Source of the DNA: Rhizomys pruinosus
Lineage: Eukaryota > Chordata > Mammalia > Rodentia > Spalacidae
Reading direction: 5' to 3'
Assembly: GCA_009823505.1 (NCBI GenBank)
Contig: VZQC01000392.1
Coordinates: forward strand, 2,202,292 to 2,266,291
DNA length: 64,000 bases
Each line of letters opens with the position of its first letter. Within the stretch, counting starts at the first letter, position 1. Below the pieces are notes generated by a model. That model was not told where the DNA came from and made no database searches. It saw only the letters and a list, made by a program, of their open reading frames with translations. The position numbers and the translations under genes are program-made. Shown piece after piece: positions 11,798-22,087 of the stretch.

Positions 11798-12116
11798 AAA
11801 ATGTCATAACCAGTAGAACACCAAACACATCAACTTAACTCTGATACCCATGTTCAGAACAACATAATAAAAGCAAAGATGCCTGCTTTGAAGCAGGTGG
11901 CATGGGAAGACTGGATTGTCCTGTGCCATGGCCTACTCTGTCTCCTTCAGGGAGCCTCTGAAGCACCTGTGTAGAGTCTTAGTCCTTCAGGGAATTCTCA
12001 GAATACTTTTACGGGGAATGGAGTTAAAATCCAAATTATTTTGAAAAAAGGAAGTTGGAAAGGTCTCAAAAGACTGTTACGTGGCATGATGCAATGGGTG
12101 GCCCTTGGGGCCTTAC

Positions 12117-12285
12117 CGTGCTATCTTGTCGCTGCAGGACATGGTGAGAAGTCGTTCCCCCTGCAGCACCCCGTCCCAGGTCTGGATGCTGGCATTTGAG
12201 CGCACAGGGATCGTCCCCTCACCAGACTCTATTTTTGTCCGTAGCTGTCCCCTTGCTTTACGATTTGGATGTCTATCTGCTGGTT
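12117..12285 (-). CDS. ADARB1: ADARB1 coding exon, deaminase core with third zinc ligand (about residues 466-522)
   Basis: This 169-nt exon encodes the run from [13 protein letters not shown] to MSCSDKIAR. It contains the GEG turn with the base-flipping glutamate (Glu488 in family numbering), the zinc ligand Cys516 in the MSCSDKIAR motif, and the IP6 contacts Lys519 and Arg522, the last split over the 3' junction. The acceptor is CTTAG at 12290-12286 and the donor is GTAAGG from 12116. The phase joins to the neighbouring exons with no stop. The intron immediately upstream is also open in this frame, but that continuation has no AG at a useful place and is not taken as coding. Confidence 0.97.
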
Positions 12286-12433
12286 CTAAGAGAAAGGAAG
12301 GGTTCAAAACCCACAGGTGGTAAAGCATCTAAATTTACTGAAAAGCATATCTAACATTACACTATAAATTTAAAGTATAATTTATGTATATGTATGCAAA
12401 CATTTATGTTATCTATAAAAATACACATGCCAT

Positions 12434-12573
12434 CGCCTTTAATCCTAGCACTTGGGAGGCAGAGGCAGGCGGATCTTTGTGAGTTCAAGGCCAGCCTGGT
12501 CTACAGAGTGAGTTCCAGGACAGCTGGGGCTACAGGGAGACCCTGTCTCGAAAAAGACCCCGCCCCCCAAAAA
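12434..12573 (+). repeat. 5'-truncated B1 SINE
   Basis: Starts at CGCCTTTAATCC, missing the first 20 or so B1 bases. It is flanked by ATACACATGCCAT on both sides (12421-12433 and 12574-12586), so the truncation happened at insertion. Confidence 0.9.
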
Positions 12574-12949
12574 ATACACATGCCATATAAATTTGTAAAA
12601 CTGAGCTGAAAGGACCTAATACAGACCAAATCATGAGCCTGGGCTCCACAGCAGTTGAGAAGAGATGGTTTACGTTCTGCCCGAAGTGATTCCTTTCTAC
12701 CATTAGGAAGTGGAAACAAATAGGGCAAAATGCTGAGATTTGCTAATTATGAGTGACAGCTACTTGGTGCTTGTTATAACCCTTGTATTTTTATAATTTC
12801 AAAAATAAATCTAGACAGATGCAGCAATCAATTCATGGGAAGTATGCCCTGTGATTAGCCCTGGACTGTATGAATATGGGGGATCTAAGTTTTTCTCATA
12901 TTTAAAAATAGCAATTCTCTACAGCGAGTGTTGACTGCTTTTATTTTTT

Positions 12950-13198
12950 ATTTTATTTTTTTAATATTTTATTTATTTATTTATGTGTATGAATGTACTG
13001 TCTGCATGTAGGTCTGTGCACCCGTGTCGTGCAAGGCTGCGGAGGTCAGAAGAGGGTGTCGGATTCCCCTGGAACTGGAGTTCTCCTGGAATTGGAGTTT
13101 CAGACGGTTCTCAGCCACCATGTAGGTGCTGGGGATCGAACCCGGGTCCTCTGTAAGAGCAGTTGGTGCTCTTAACCGCTAGGCCATCTCTCCAGCCC
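12950..13198 (-). repeat. B2/B3-like SINE, duplicated-body subfamily
   Basis: Antisense copy from the ATTTATTTATTT tail to CATCTCTCCAGCCCC. A short segment, CAGCCCCCTTTTTTCTTTCT, is repeated about 42 bp further on, at 13234. Confidence 0.9.
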
Positions 13199-13750
13199 CC
13201 TTTTTTCTTTCTTTCTTTTTTTTTTTTTGAATCCAGCCCCCTTTTTTCTTTCTTTTTCTTTTTTTGTTTTAAGGAGAATCATGCTCCGTTTGAGTGCTTA
13301 GGTGGGGGACACAAGCTGTTACATACTCAAAGCTCTGGCCTGGCCTGCAAAGGACAGAGAGAATGTGGTAACAGGGGCCTCCCTTGCCTGCATCCACCTG
13401 CTTCTGAAGAACAGCTTCATGCTTCAATAACATACTTGTCAGTCAGAGCTCATGGGAAATACAGAGGGCTATATGTAAAGTATGATCAAATACCTATGTC
13501 TTCCCTCCATTCTAATTACTTAATCAGAAATAGCACCTTTCTTGTAGAATTAGCATTTTTTATTCATTGAAATTTACTAATTAAATGATTAACTGGGAAG
13601 AAAGAACCTGTATTTTTACAGGGAGTCTATCAAATTCATACCCAGGGCTGAAATTTAACAAAACAAAACAGAAAAAAAGGGGGGGGGGGCGCTATTGATG
13701 TGATGTATGTTCTGCCACCTTGTTTTCTTTTCCTTCTTTTTGGGGGGGGG

Positions 13751-13877
13751 TCTTTTTGAGACAGGATCTCCCTCTACTCATTGTGTAGACCAGGCTGGCC
13801 TTGAACTCACAGAAATCCGCCTGCCTCTGCCTCCCAAGTGCTGGGATGAAAGGTGTACACCACCAAGCCCAGCTTTT
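13751..13877 (-). repeat. B1 SINE
   Basis: Antisense B1: TCTTTTTGAGACAGGATC, GTAGACCAGGCTGGCC, and CAAGTGCTGGGATGAAAGG. Confidence 0.9.
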
Positions 13878-13937
13878 TTTTTTTTTTCACTTTGTTTTCT
13901 TAAAAATCAGCCAACTGCTGGGATTCTGGCCTCATAC

Positions 13938-14086
13938 CCTCTAGCACTGGCTCGTGGGGAGAGAATATTCTGGCATCTCCGCATGGCGAGGTGCTGATGT
14001 ACAGGTGGAATTGCACAGTATCCTTCAGGCGGAATCCACCCCGTTCTGACTTCTGAAAGATGGACCTTTTCTGATCTTCTCTGTTA
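13938..14086 (-). CDS. ADARB1: ADARB1 coding exon, deaminase core with second zinc ligand (about residues 416-466)
   Basis: This 149-nt exon encodes the run from [17 protein letters not shown] to SPHEPVLE. It carries the [13 protein letters not shown] motif, whose cysteine is the second zinc ligand (Cys451 in family numbering). The acceptor is TTGTAG at 14092-14087 and the donor is GTATGAG from 13937. Mouse and rat also use a donor 30 nt further on, adding ten residues to the deaminase domain. The matching 30 nt can be read here (13937-13908) and would encode a similar peptide, but the dinucleotide at the donor position is AT. This exon therefore probably has only the short 3' end in this animal. 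Confidence 0.97.
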
Positions 14087-14894
14087 CTACAAGGGAAGAA
14101 GTTAACAAGAGTGACAATGAAAGGTGTGCACAGTGAGCCTGTGGTCTCTAGAGTGCTCTAGAGTGCTTTTCATGGGTCAGTATTTTCATTGGGGAGAGAT
14201 GAGTTTTCTAGAGATTGTCTTGCTATGTACACCGTGCTGGCCTGGAACTTGGGATTCTGCTGTCTCAGCCTCCCTAGTGCTGGGATTACATCATGCCTGG
14301 TTTGAACTGGCATCACAGTTATATGTGTTTGTTTATGGTAACCAATAGTTCAGGTCTACTCAGGGATGGATATGTCATCAACTGTGAGTGACTGTTTCTT
14401 CTCAGGTATGACCACATGGATAGAATTGCCGAGCAAAACAGTCGTGTACAGCTCTGACCAGGCAGAGACTAGAGTGAAAAGGACCTTTCTCAGGGGAAGG
14501 CCTGCATATATTCAAACCACATGAAACAAAAATCACAGTCTTAAATATGGACTTGAAATGTATGGCTATGCTGTTTCTGTATATGTGTCTCCATATTGGT
14601 ATGCATGTACATATGTGTGTATGTTTATGAGTTAGTCCACTGTAGTTCATAACTGAGAATCCTGGGAGAACAGGACCCAGCAGGAATCAGGGAAGATACA
14701 GTAAGCATCAGGCAAGAGTAAGGTCCAGCTCAGACAGCATCACAGGACACAGCTCATTTAGTCTTCATACTTCTCACAGTTACAATTTTGAAAATTCCTC
14801 AAGTGTTTACAGCAGTGAGTGTAGACTATGCAATGTTTTCTGACAGAAGGTATTTTAAAAAATAGCTTCCTTCACTGGTTACCCCTAAACTTAC
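14087..14894 (-). other. ADARB1 intron (0.8 kb)
   Basis: Short intron with one old B1-like piece (14203-14310). No other element is recognised. Confidence 0.85.
14203..14310 (-). repeat. Old B1-like fragment
   Basis: Contains GTGCTGGCCTGGAACTTGGG and CCTAGTGCTGGGATTACATC in antisense B1 order, but diverged. Confidence 0.65.
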
Positions 14895-15063
14895 TTTAAG
14901 TAAAGCTCAAGCTGTGCATAAAGAAACCTGAGCAGGGACCTTCGGGAGATTATCTCTGCATGGCAGTCATTTAGGGCAAGGCCACGGTCACTCATGTATT
15001 CACCGTTGATACATTTCGTCCCTGTTGAAACACTTATCACCTTGGCATCTTTGACATCTGTAC
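14895..15063 (-). CDS. ADARB1: ADARB1 coding exon, deaminase active site (about residues 360-416)
   Basis: This 169-nt exon holds the catalytic deaminase motif. The peptide runs [20 protein letters not shown], then [21 protein letters not shown], and ends in the AQLELYL segment. His and Glu of the CHAE motif (His394 and Glu396 in family numbering) are the zinc ligand and proton shuttle. The following RR pair and the preceding Asn-Asp contact IP6 in the known structure. The acceptor is TTTCAG at 15069-15064 and the donor is GTAAGT from 14894. All catalytic residues are intact, so this is a functional gene copy and not a pseudogene. Confidence 0.98.
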
Positions 15064-15715
15064 CTGAAAGACAGGAGAGTGACTTAAGTGACTAAAGGTG
15101 ATGCTGGCCTGTTTGACAAGTGTTCTCAGCAACTGGACCATTCAGAGTCTGCTGAACATCTGGGCTTTTCACATGCCTTCTTACTGCCCGGTTCCTACCT
15201 GTGAAACCTGACAGCTTCTCCTTGAGGCCTCACTCTGCATCACTTCCAGGAGTCTGCCCTGCTCACCTGTACGCACACCCCTAAACTTCACGTGCTCATT
15301 TCCACTGGGATCTTTCTTGGTCACAGGGATCTTTCTTTACCCTTGACTACAGGCAAGATACTAATCAGCCTGGAATTAAGTCTCTGAAGTCAAATATAAA
15401 AGGACTAAAGAGGTAAGGATGAAGGAATTAAGGCTAAAGAGTACCAAGAAGGAAAACAATTAGCGCCCATGTTTTCATTAGTAATCTGTCACCTTAATAC
15501 CCTGGGAGTGAGACCACACACAGAATGACCTTCAGAGACAGAACATCCTGTATTCAGTCCTATGAGATAGACCACTGACCCAGACATGCTATAAAGAGCA
15601 GAATATGGATGAGTGTGGTTCAGTGTACATCACATGTCTAACATGTGTGAAGCCCTGAATTCCGTCCTTAGAATGGCTTAGACCACAATCACTAAAGCAG
15701 CTGAATGTTACATGC

Positions 15716-16079
15716 TGTGACAGTGTTAACTGTCAACTTGACAGAATCTAGAATCACCTAGGCAACAAACCTTTGGGCACAGCTATGAGGGATTATTTAG
15801 GCTAGGTTGGCCTTTAGGTATACCTACAAGAGATTTTCTTGATCAGGTTAACTGAGGTAAGAAGACCACCTACTTCCTGGGATGGAAGCCTGGGCTGCAT
15901 TCATCACCCACCTTCCTGTCAGCAGGTACTCTGTGACCAGCCACCTCTAGCTCCTGCCACCTGGCTTTCCCACCATGATGGACTACAACCTCTTAACTAT
16001 GCTCAGAAATGAATCTTTTTCTCCTTAAGTTGCTTATATCAGGGTACTTATCACAGCAACAGGAAAAGTAACTAAGACA
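15716..16079 (+). mobile_element. Solo MT-type MaLR LTR
   Basis: Starts TGTGACAGTGTTAACTGTCA, ends AAAGTAACTAAGACA, and is flanked by a perfect 5-bp duplication, CATGC (15711-15715 and 16080-16084). Confidence 0.88.
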
Positions 16080-16418
16080 CATGCTATGTGGGAGGCACTG
16101 GGCCAGGAGTGTTAGTAAATTATCCTCACTGCATGTCTTCAGTGTCCTCTGAGGAGCTGTTGTTTCCATTTATAGAGAAGAAACTGCAGCCCACAGGGCT
16201 AACAGTTTGCCTGAGGCCATTCAACCAGTGACAGCACAGAACCCACATGCCCAGTGCTCCCTGTGCTAGTTTCAGACACAGATTGTGGCTATGAGCAAAT
16301 GGTCACACAAAAATACAAAGGGGTAGTCCCCAGAAGTGATGAGTTTTGCTGGTCTTTTCTGTTTCTCTAACAGAATACTCAAGAGAACAACTTTAAAAGA
16401 GGAACTATTTTAAAAGTA

Positions 16419-16420
<2 letters not shown>

Positions 16421-16463
<43 letters not shown>
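16421..16463. repeat. (TG)n microsatellite
   Basis: About 21 TG units at the tail of the antisense B2 that follows. Confidence 0.95.
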
Positions 16464-16465
<2 letters not shown>

Positions 16466-16647
16466 TGCTTGCTTGTATGTAAGTGTAACAGTGTCATGCA
16501 ATGTCTGTGGAGGTCAGAAGAGGGCATCAGATCCCCTGGAAGTAGAGTTACAGATGGTTGTTAGCTGCCATGTGGGTGCTGGGAACCAAACCCTGTCCTC
16601 TGCAAGAATAGCCAGTGCTGTTAACCGCTGAGCCATCTCTCCAGCCC
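16464..16647 (-). repeat. B2/B3-like SINE
   Basis: Antisense copy ending GCTGAGCCATCTCTCCAGCC. It lacks the body duplication. Confidence 0.88.
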
Positions 16648-17170
16648 TGGAATTATTTATTTTGACTCACAGTTTTAGAAGTTTCAATCCATCATGAAGG
16701 GAAGTGGTGATGAAGCAGCACAGCTTAGTACATGGTGGCTGGAAGCAGAGAAGGAACGCCTGCACTCACAGGCCTCTTCCTACCCATTCCACCTGGGCCC
16801 AGCCTATGGGATGGTTGCCAGCCACACTCAGACTCACCCTCCCTTTTTAACCCCTTCTAGAAATGCCTTATAGACACACTCAGGGGTCTGCTTCGCTAAT
16901 TTCCTAAGTTCAGGCCTTGTTAACCTGACACTCAAACACATTTCAACCTGACACTTGTCAACCTGACACTCAAACACATCTCCTTAAAACATTTCAGCCT
17001 TGGTCTCCAAAATGTTGGTGACCACCTCTTAATGAAAAAATGCATTTAGTTTACCTCTAAGAGTTCTCTTAATATCAACAGACCCATTACTGTTCAAAAG
17101 TTCAAATCCAAGGTCTACTGAGATTCAAGGCAAAATCTTAGCTAATGACCCCCTTTAAAAATCAAAGTAC

Positions 17171-18787
17171 GTACTATCCTTTCTGGGATACAAATGGAAA
17201 ACTCTGTGTTCCAATCCTATTGATAAATTTTCAATTTTTCTGATCTTGAAACTAACAATGGGAGGAGAATTTTATGTTCCCACAGGTAAAAATCACCAAT
17301 CTAAATGCCTGAAAACATACAACTTATGGCTGTGCAGGATGAACTGGGGAATGCCAGCAGAGAGGTTGACCCATCTGAACATTAAGGAATGAGGAACCTC
17401 AGACTGCCTGAGTCACGGACACTGAGCATCTCTCTGAATAATATTGGGGTTGACTGTTTATAATGGACCCTAATGAAGTTTACCTTCCAGATGCTGAGAA
17501 ACCTTCCTACCTCTCCCCTTTTTTAGGAAAAAGAAAAACATGATGGTAATGAAACCACTCCCTAACTGTAAACTAGAGCCAATTGTTACAGTGGTAATTT
17601 CCTATAAAACAGGCATAACGTATTAACTGATTGATAGGCATAGGAACTGTGAAAGGATATTTCTCTATCTAGAGCCAAATTCAATAGTAAAGTGTTTATA
17701 AGTTGTGTAATTAAGCCAAATATATTACTACAGGAAAGCTCTGACATCAGCAATGAATTATTCTGCCTAGGAGATGTTGGCTAGGGGATTCAAACCCGCC
17801 CCCCCCAAATTATAAAGGCCTTTTGCCTATAAGTGGGATATATGCAAGGAGAAAGGCAGTAAGTCCCTGTTGTCGAAGACCTGGTGTGAGCATGAAAAAT
17901 GTTATGAGACGTCACTTGCTAGCGTACAACTGGCCTCTGAAATGCTAGAGAGCGTTACCAAAGGCCACTACAGCAATACAGCAAAATATTGGTCTCCCTG
18001 AGACAAACAAGACTCCTCCGAAAATATCAGCTACACCTCAACAGCCTGGAGATACAGTGCAACAGTGGCAGCCAAGTGTCTATATTATATCCCAAAACTA
18101 TTTGGCTATTAGCTCTCTCCTTGGAGGAATAACTCACAGCGGATGCCACAAGCTTATGTCCTCTAGTGGTTAGGCGATGTTATAAGCCACAATAAGAACT
18201 TGTCACCCTTTATAGAGAAACCACAGTTTGCGGATTAGCATACCATCCAAGCATCTGTGTCTATGCTCACAGCTTAGCTTGACACAATAAGTGGTACTGC
18301 TTAAATGCCTGTACATCCAATAGCTTGAGCTTTGTTAGTATGACTGAAAAGGGTATCACTGTGAAAGCTGTCAATCCGTGAAGGGAAACAAACTGAACAG
18401 ACCGGAGTCCAAAATGACAACTCCAAAGAAATTAGACTGTTTTCTTCTCACCCACTTGTGCCCCTTTCCCAAAGCCTAGGGAACAAACTGCGGAAGAGGA
18501 GGCGTGGTAGATTGTAAGGGCTGTGGAGAGATAGGGGTGAATCATGAGACTATAGGAATATAGTCTGGACACCTGACTGATCAACATGCCTGTGCATACA
18601 AGCTTCTCCAACTGGACTATGGGAACCTTGGGTTGTTCAAAATTTGGACATAGATACTTGCAAAATGCACCAATTACCTAATTGTATGACATACTGAGTA
18701 ACATCAATGTTATCTGCAAACAACTATGTCATTATATTGTAGAATCCCTTAAAAATAAAAAAAAATAAATTAAAAAAAATAAAAAAT
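17171..18787 (+). mobile_element. Unclassified poly(A) retroposon, copy B (1.6 kb)
   Basis: A 1.6-kb segment ends in an A-rich tail and is flanked by a 14-bp duplication, AAAAATCAAAGTAC (17157-17170 and 18788-18801). The 3' part, from about 18023, is homologous to copy A at 10869-11797. Both share the block GCTCTCTCCTTGGAGGAATA and similar 3' ends. The 5' half is absent from copy A. There is no long reading frame. A B2 later landed directly beside the tail and duplicated the same target again. Confidence 0.75.
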
Positions 18788-18805
18788 AAAAATCAAAGTA
18801 CATTA

Positions 18806-19050
18806 GGGGCTGGAGAGATGGCCTAGCAGTTAAGAGCGCCGACCGCTCTTGCAGAGGACCTAAGTTCGATCCCCAGCACCCACATGGTGGCCGAGAACCG
18901 TCTGAAACTCCAATTCCAGGAGAACTCCAGTTCCAGGGGAATCTGACACCCTCTTCTGACCTCCACGGCATTGCATGACATGGGTGCACAAACCTGCATG
19001 CAGATAGTACATTCATACACATACAGAAATAAATAAAATTAAAAAAAAAA
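18806..19050 (+). repeat. B2/B3-like SINE, duplicated-body subfamily
   Basis: Full copy flanked by AATCAAAGTACATT on both sides. It sits immediately after the poly(A) of the 1.6-kb retroposon. Confidence 0.92.
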
Positions 19051-19303
19051 TCAAAGTACATTTTACATATTGCCAACAGTCCTGTTTCTTGTCTGAAATC
19101 TCACATCTGTTGGAATTCTTAGCAGTACTGATCTTCTAACTTCAAACAGAATCATCCATTAAGCTGAGCTTACAAGCATGCCAGGGCTTCTTTAGTCTAA
19201 ACTCTTTAGCCTAAACTCTTCTAAAATTTTCCCTACAAACCACTTCCAAAGGAACAAATGGTCTAGCAGGCACAAAAACAACCCCACTTATCTTGCACTG
19301 GTT

Positions 19304-19333
19304 AAAACAAAACAAAACAAAACAAAACAAAAC

Positions 19334-19363
<30 letters not shown>
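19304..19363. repeat. (AAAAC)n microsatellite
   Basis: About ten AAAAC units followed by A5C units. Confidence 0.95.
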
Positions 19364-19364
<1 letters not shown>

Positions 19365-19450
19365 GGGAGGGATTATTTGTTTTCTGTTTCAGTCCATTAT
19401 GGTGGGGGGCAAAACAGTTCATATATGACAGTGATTAGGAAGAGGAGAGA

Positions 19451-19502
19451 GGAAGGAGGGAGGGAGGGAGGGAGGGAGGGAGGGAGGGAGGGAGGGAGGG
19501 AA
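19451..19502. repeat. (GGGA)n purine microsatellite
   Basis: About 13 GGGA units, an all-purine tract. Confidence 0.95.
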
Positions 19503-19875
19503 TGCCTAACTAGTCAGCTTTCTCCTTCTGCCCCTTTGGTCTTTCTGAACTCCCAGCCCCCAGCCTATGGGATCCCACTAGCCACTTAATGTGGTAAGTC
19601 TTCCATTCATCTCTCACACAGATAACATGAGGTATGTTTTACTAATGTTCATGCATTTTCTGATTCTGCAAGAGTCCCCTCAACTACCCAACAGAAGTCA
19701 CTCTGATATAATAGTAGCAGCACTAATAAAGCAGAAAGGTCCAAGCATCAACAGAAGCCAGAGTATGTATTGTTTCTGAGCAGACCAAGGTTGTGATAGA
19801 GATGAAAGGAATCACATGCTAAATAGAGTATGCTTTGTTCAGAGGAAAACACTTAGGTTAAAAAGTCAAACATTT

Positions 19876-20061
19876 GGAGACAGGTGCGGTGGTACACACT
19901 TTTTAATGGTGGATCTCTGACAGATTAAGGCCAGCCTGGTCTACATAGCAAGTTCCAGGCCAGCTATGGCTACAGGGAGATCCTGTGTCTAAAAACAAAA
20001 CAAAATAAAAAAGTTGACCATAACCCCTTGTCTCAAAACAAAACAAAACAAAAATAAAATT
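19876..20061 (+). repeat. B1 SINE, degenerate
   Basis: B1 body with AAGGCCAGCCTGGTCTACAT and two A-rich tails, one ending in AAACAAAACAAAA units. Part of the head is deleted. Confidence 0.75.
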
Positions 20062-20358
20062 AGCAAGAGAAGGGTTTTGTTTTCTGTGGGGTTTTTTTTG
20101 GGGGGGGGGCAGTGCTGGGGATTGAACGCACAGATTCTGCCTGCTAAACATGTGCTTTACCCAGTAAGCTACATTCTCAGATTTGAGGAGGAAAAATATT
20201 TCTAAGGTTAATTTCTATACTTGCATATTGGAAACACATGAAGACAAAAAGAAAAAGCAATTTTCTGTTGATGTCACAAGGCCTTTTCTTCCCTAGACTG
20301 AGAGCATCTCATGCTTTTCAAACCAGAAAGCAGGTTGAACAAGTGCCAAGATGCTTAC

Positions 20359-20473
20359 CTGTGGTCATCACAACTCCAGATAGCACTTTTCTTCGTGCAT
20401 GAGGAGAGGAGAAGTTGTCTGTCAGGTCACTGAACTTACCCAAGACTAGGCGTGAAACAGCATCTGCCAATAC
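20359..20473 (-). CDS. ADARB1: ADARB1 coding exon, N-terminal part of deaminase domain (about residues 322-360)
   Basis: This 115-nt exon encodes the run from VLADAVSRLVLGKFSDL to ARRKVLSGVVMTTG. It links the dsRBD exon to the catalytic exon and forms the start of the deaminase domain. The acceptor is a pyrimidine-rich tract ending CACCCAG at 20474. The donor is GTAAGC from 20358. It begins in phase 0 straight after the CAG codon that ends the preceding exon, and ends with one base of the Gly360 codon completed by the next exon. The peptide agrees closely with the mammalian ADAR2 family. Confidence 0.98.
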
Positions 20474-20584
20474 CTGGGTGAAGAGCAGACACCAAGTTTA
20501 GGGCTGGTGTGTACCTGTGGCAGAGCCAGTCGCTCTCGATGTTGGCACACGCTCACTGAAAATCACACAGGTACGTTCAACAAA

Positions 20585-20585
<1 letters not shown>

Positions 20586-20629
<44 letters not shown>
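20586..20629. repeat. (TG)n microsatellite
   Basis: About 20 uninterrupted GT units, about 110 bp from the exon acceptor at 20474 on the transcript-upstream side. Confidence 0.95.
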
Positions 20630-20631
<2 letters not shown>

Positions 20632-21684
20632 GGGGGAAAGGAAGAGGGCGAGAGAGAGACCACTTGAGGTATGTGTGTTGAAAACACAGATGCCCAAGTA
20701 TTATAAAAGGCCCTGGTTGGAGTCTTTTTCAGAAACACAGGAGTTGGTATGGTATACAAGGAGTGTAAAGCTTACATATGTGCCACACTCTGATCTTCAT
20801 GTGCATAGCTCTGCTCTCAAGTGAGAAAATCCAGGCAGAGAGGCAGGTGTGCTCGTGCTGCTCTTCAGAGTGTGTGGGAGTTGTCCTCCCGCTGCTCCTG
20901 ACCCTCCTTCACTAACAGGACTTTCAAAAGGAAGAAAGTCTTTTCTTAGCCTGAGGCTCAGTCAATTCAGGGGCTGCAAAGCAGACTGAGGGAGAAACAA
21001 TTGATTTGGAGACCTGACTGGGTGAAAGAACTACTTCACAACATAGAACCTTGCTCTGAAAGGCACACTCTAGTATCTGCACACATCAACATACTGCCTC
21101 AGCTCACTGGTTCAGTTGGGCATCACTCATGAAGCAGTCACACTTGGATGGAATGAAGTCATAGTGCATTAAGCTAGTGCTTTGAAGGGAAGCTGTTGAA
21201 CATGACACTGGGAACATTTATGTTGAAAAGCGCATGTCTAGCAGCCAAACCCATTTGTCAGATTTTGGGGGAAGAATCTGACTTTAGTGGTTTAATAGCT
21301 TTTCTACCTGCTGGAGGAGGGTATTAAAAGCCAAGACTTAGCCATGCCCCACCAATCTTATACTTGTCTAGACAATCAAATGGTCAAAGACAAATCTAAA
21401 GTCCCCAGCCTGGCCCTTAATAAAAGACTTCCAAAATGAATAGAAGAGTCACCAAACCTAAAGGATGACTCATTTGGAAAAGACAGAATTGGCAGATTAT
21501 TTCCTTCCCATCGCTGTACAGCAGATACAGTGAGCTCCCAAGGGCAATGCTCCAGGTAGGACAGGTGGGACAGTATTGAGGGAGGGTACAGGCTAGAGTC
21601 CTTATATTCTCAGGGGAGCGGCAGACACAGATGTGAGCACAGGCAAGGGAGTGAGACCAGACAGAGCATGGGATGCATGAGTGA

Positions 21685-22016
21685 CCAGGGGTCGCATTGT
21701 CAGGGTAAAGAACAATGCACTGTCATTTACCCAGGGGTCACACTGCCAGGGTAAAGGACAATGTGTACTGTCATTTACCCAGGGGTCACGCTGCCAGGGT
21801 AAAGGACAATGTGTACTGTCATTTACCCAGGGGTCACGCTGCCAGGGTAAAGAACAATGTGTAGTCATTTACCAGGGGTCACGCTGCCAGGGTAAAGGAC
21901 AATGTGTACTGTCATTTACCCAGGGGTCACGGTGCCAGGGTAAAGGACAATGTGTACTGTCATTTACCCAGGGGTCACATTGCCAGGGTAAAGGACAATG
22001 CACTGTCATTTACCCA
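21685..22016. repeat. 48-bp minisatellite, about seven copies
   Basis: The unit begins CCAGGGGTCACGCTGCCAGG and ends near GTACTGTCATTTAC. Full-length units are 48 bp (for example at 21731, 21779 and 21919). The first unit and one other are a few bases shorter. Because 48 is divisible by three, one frame stays open for 129 codons, which I take as a by-product. Confidence 0.93.
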
Positions 22017-22087
22017 GAAGGAAAAAAAAATGCTAAGAGGGAGATGGAAATAAAAAGAAATAATCTTTAAAGTAATTAAAAATATAG

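Larger units (their letters stand above)
1678..12116 (-). other. ADARB1 intron between deaminase exons (10.4 kb)
   Basis: The intron contains a solo ORR1 LTR, several B1/B2 copies, a fused B2-B1 SINE, an ancient L1 and a poly(A) retroposon, each listed separately. In 1700-3540, 3900-5700 and 5920-6520 I recognise no repeat or gene. Short open frames there, including 154 codons at 2862-3326, have no recognisable domain. Confidence 0.8.
12286..13937 (-). other. ADARB1 intron between deaminase exons (1.65 kb)
   Basis: Holds a 5'-truncated B1, a B2 and a B1, listed separately. The rest, including 13200-13750, is T-rich or without recognised content. The first 30 nt on the transcript side (13937-13908) correspond to the rodent alternative 10-codon extension. 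Confidence 0.85.
16347..19590 (-). mobile_element. Ancient antisense MaLR element with nested insertions
   Basis: The plus strand reads as the complement of a MaLR LTR (TTATTTTGACTCACAGTTTT, then CCAGCCTATGGGATGG). An internal-type sequence follows (CCATTACTGTTCAAAAGTTC, GAGATTCAAGGCAAAATC), and a second LTR-like piece from about 19370. It was broken up by a B2 (16464), a 1.6-kb retroposon (17171) and another B2 (18806). It is diverged and non-coding. Confidence 0.65.
15064..20358 (-). other. ADARB1 intron (5.3 kb)
   Basis: Contains an MT-type LTR and an ancient antisense MaLR element with nested insertions, then a B1 near 20 kb. At 15070-15700 and 20065-20355 I see no repeat or gene. Confidence 0.85.

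Noticed and set aside
12286..12328. In-frame upstream continuation of the 12117-12285 exon as an alternative exon form
   Set aside because: No AG acceptor at a position keeping the frame. The rodent 10-residue insertion is better explained by the donor side of the previous exon.
21681..22070. 129-codon repetitive open frame as a repeat protein gene
   Set aside because: The frame stays open only because the minisatellite unit is 48 bp. It lies in an intron and shows no coding features.
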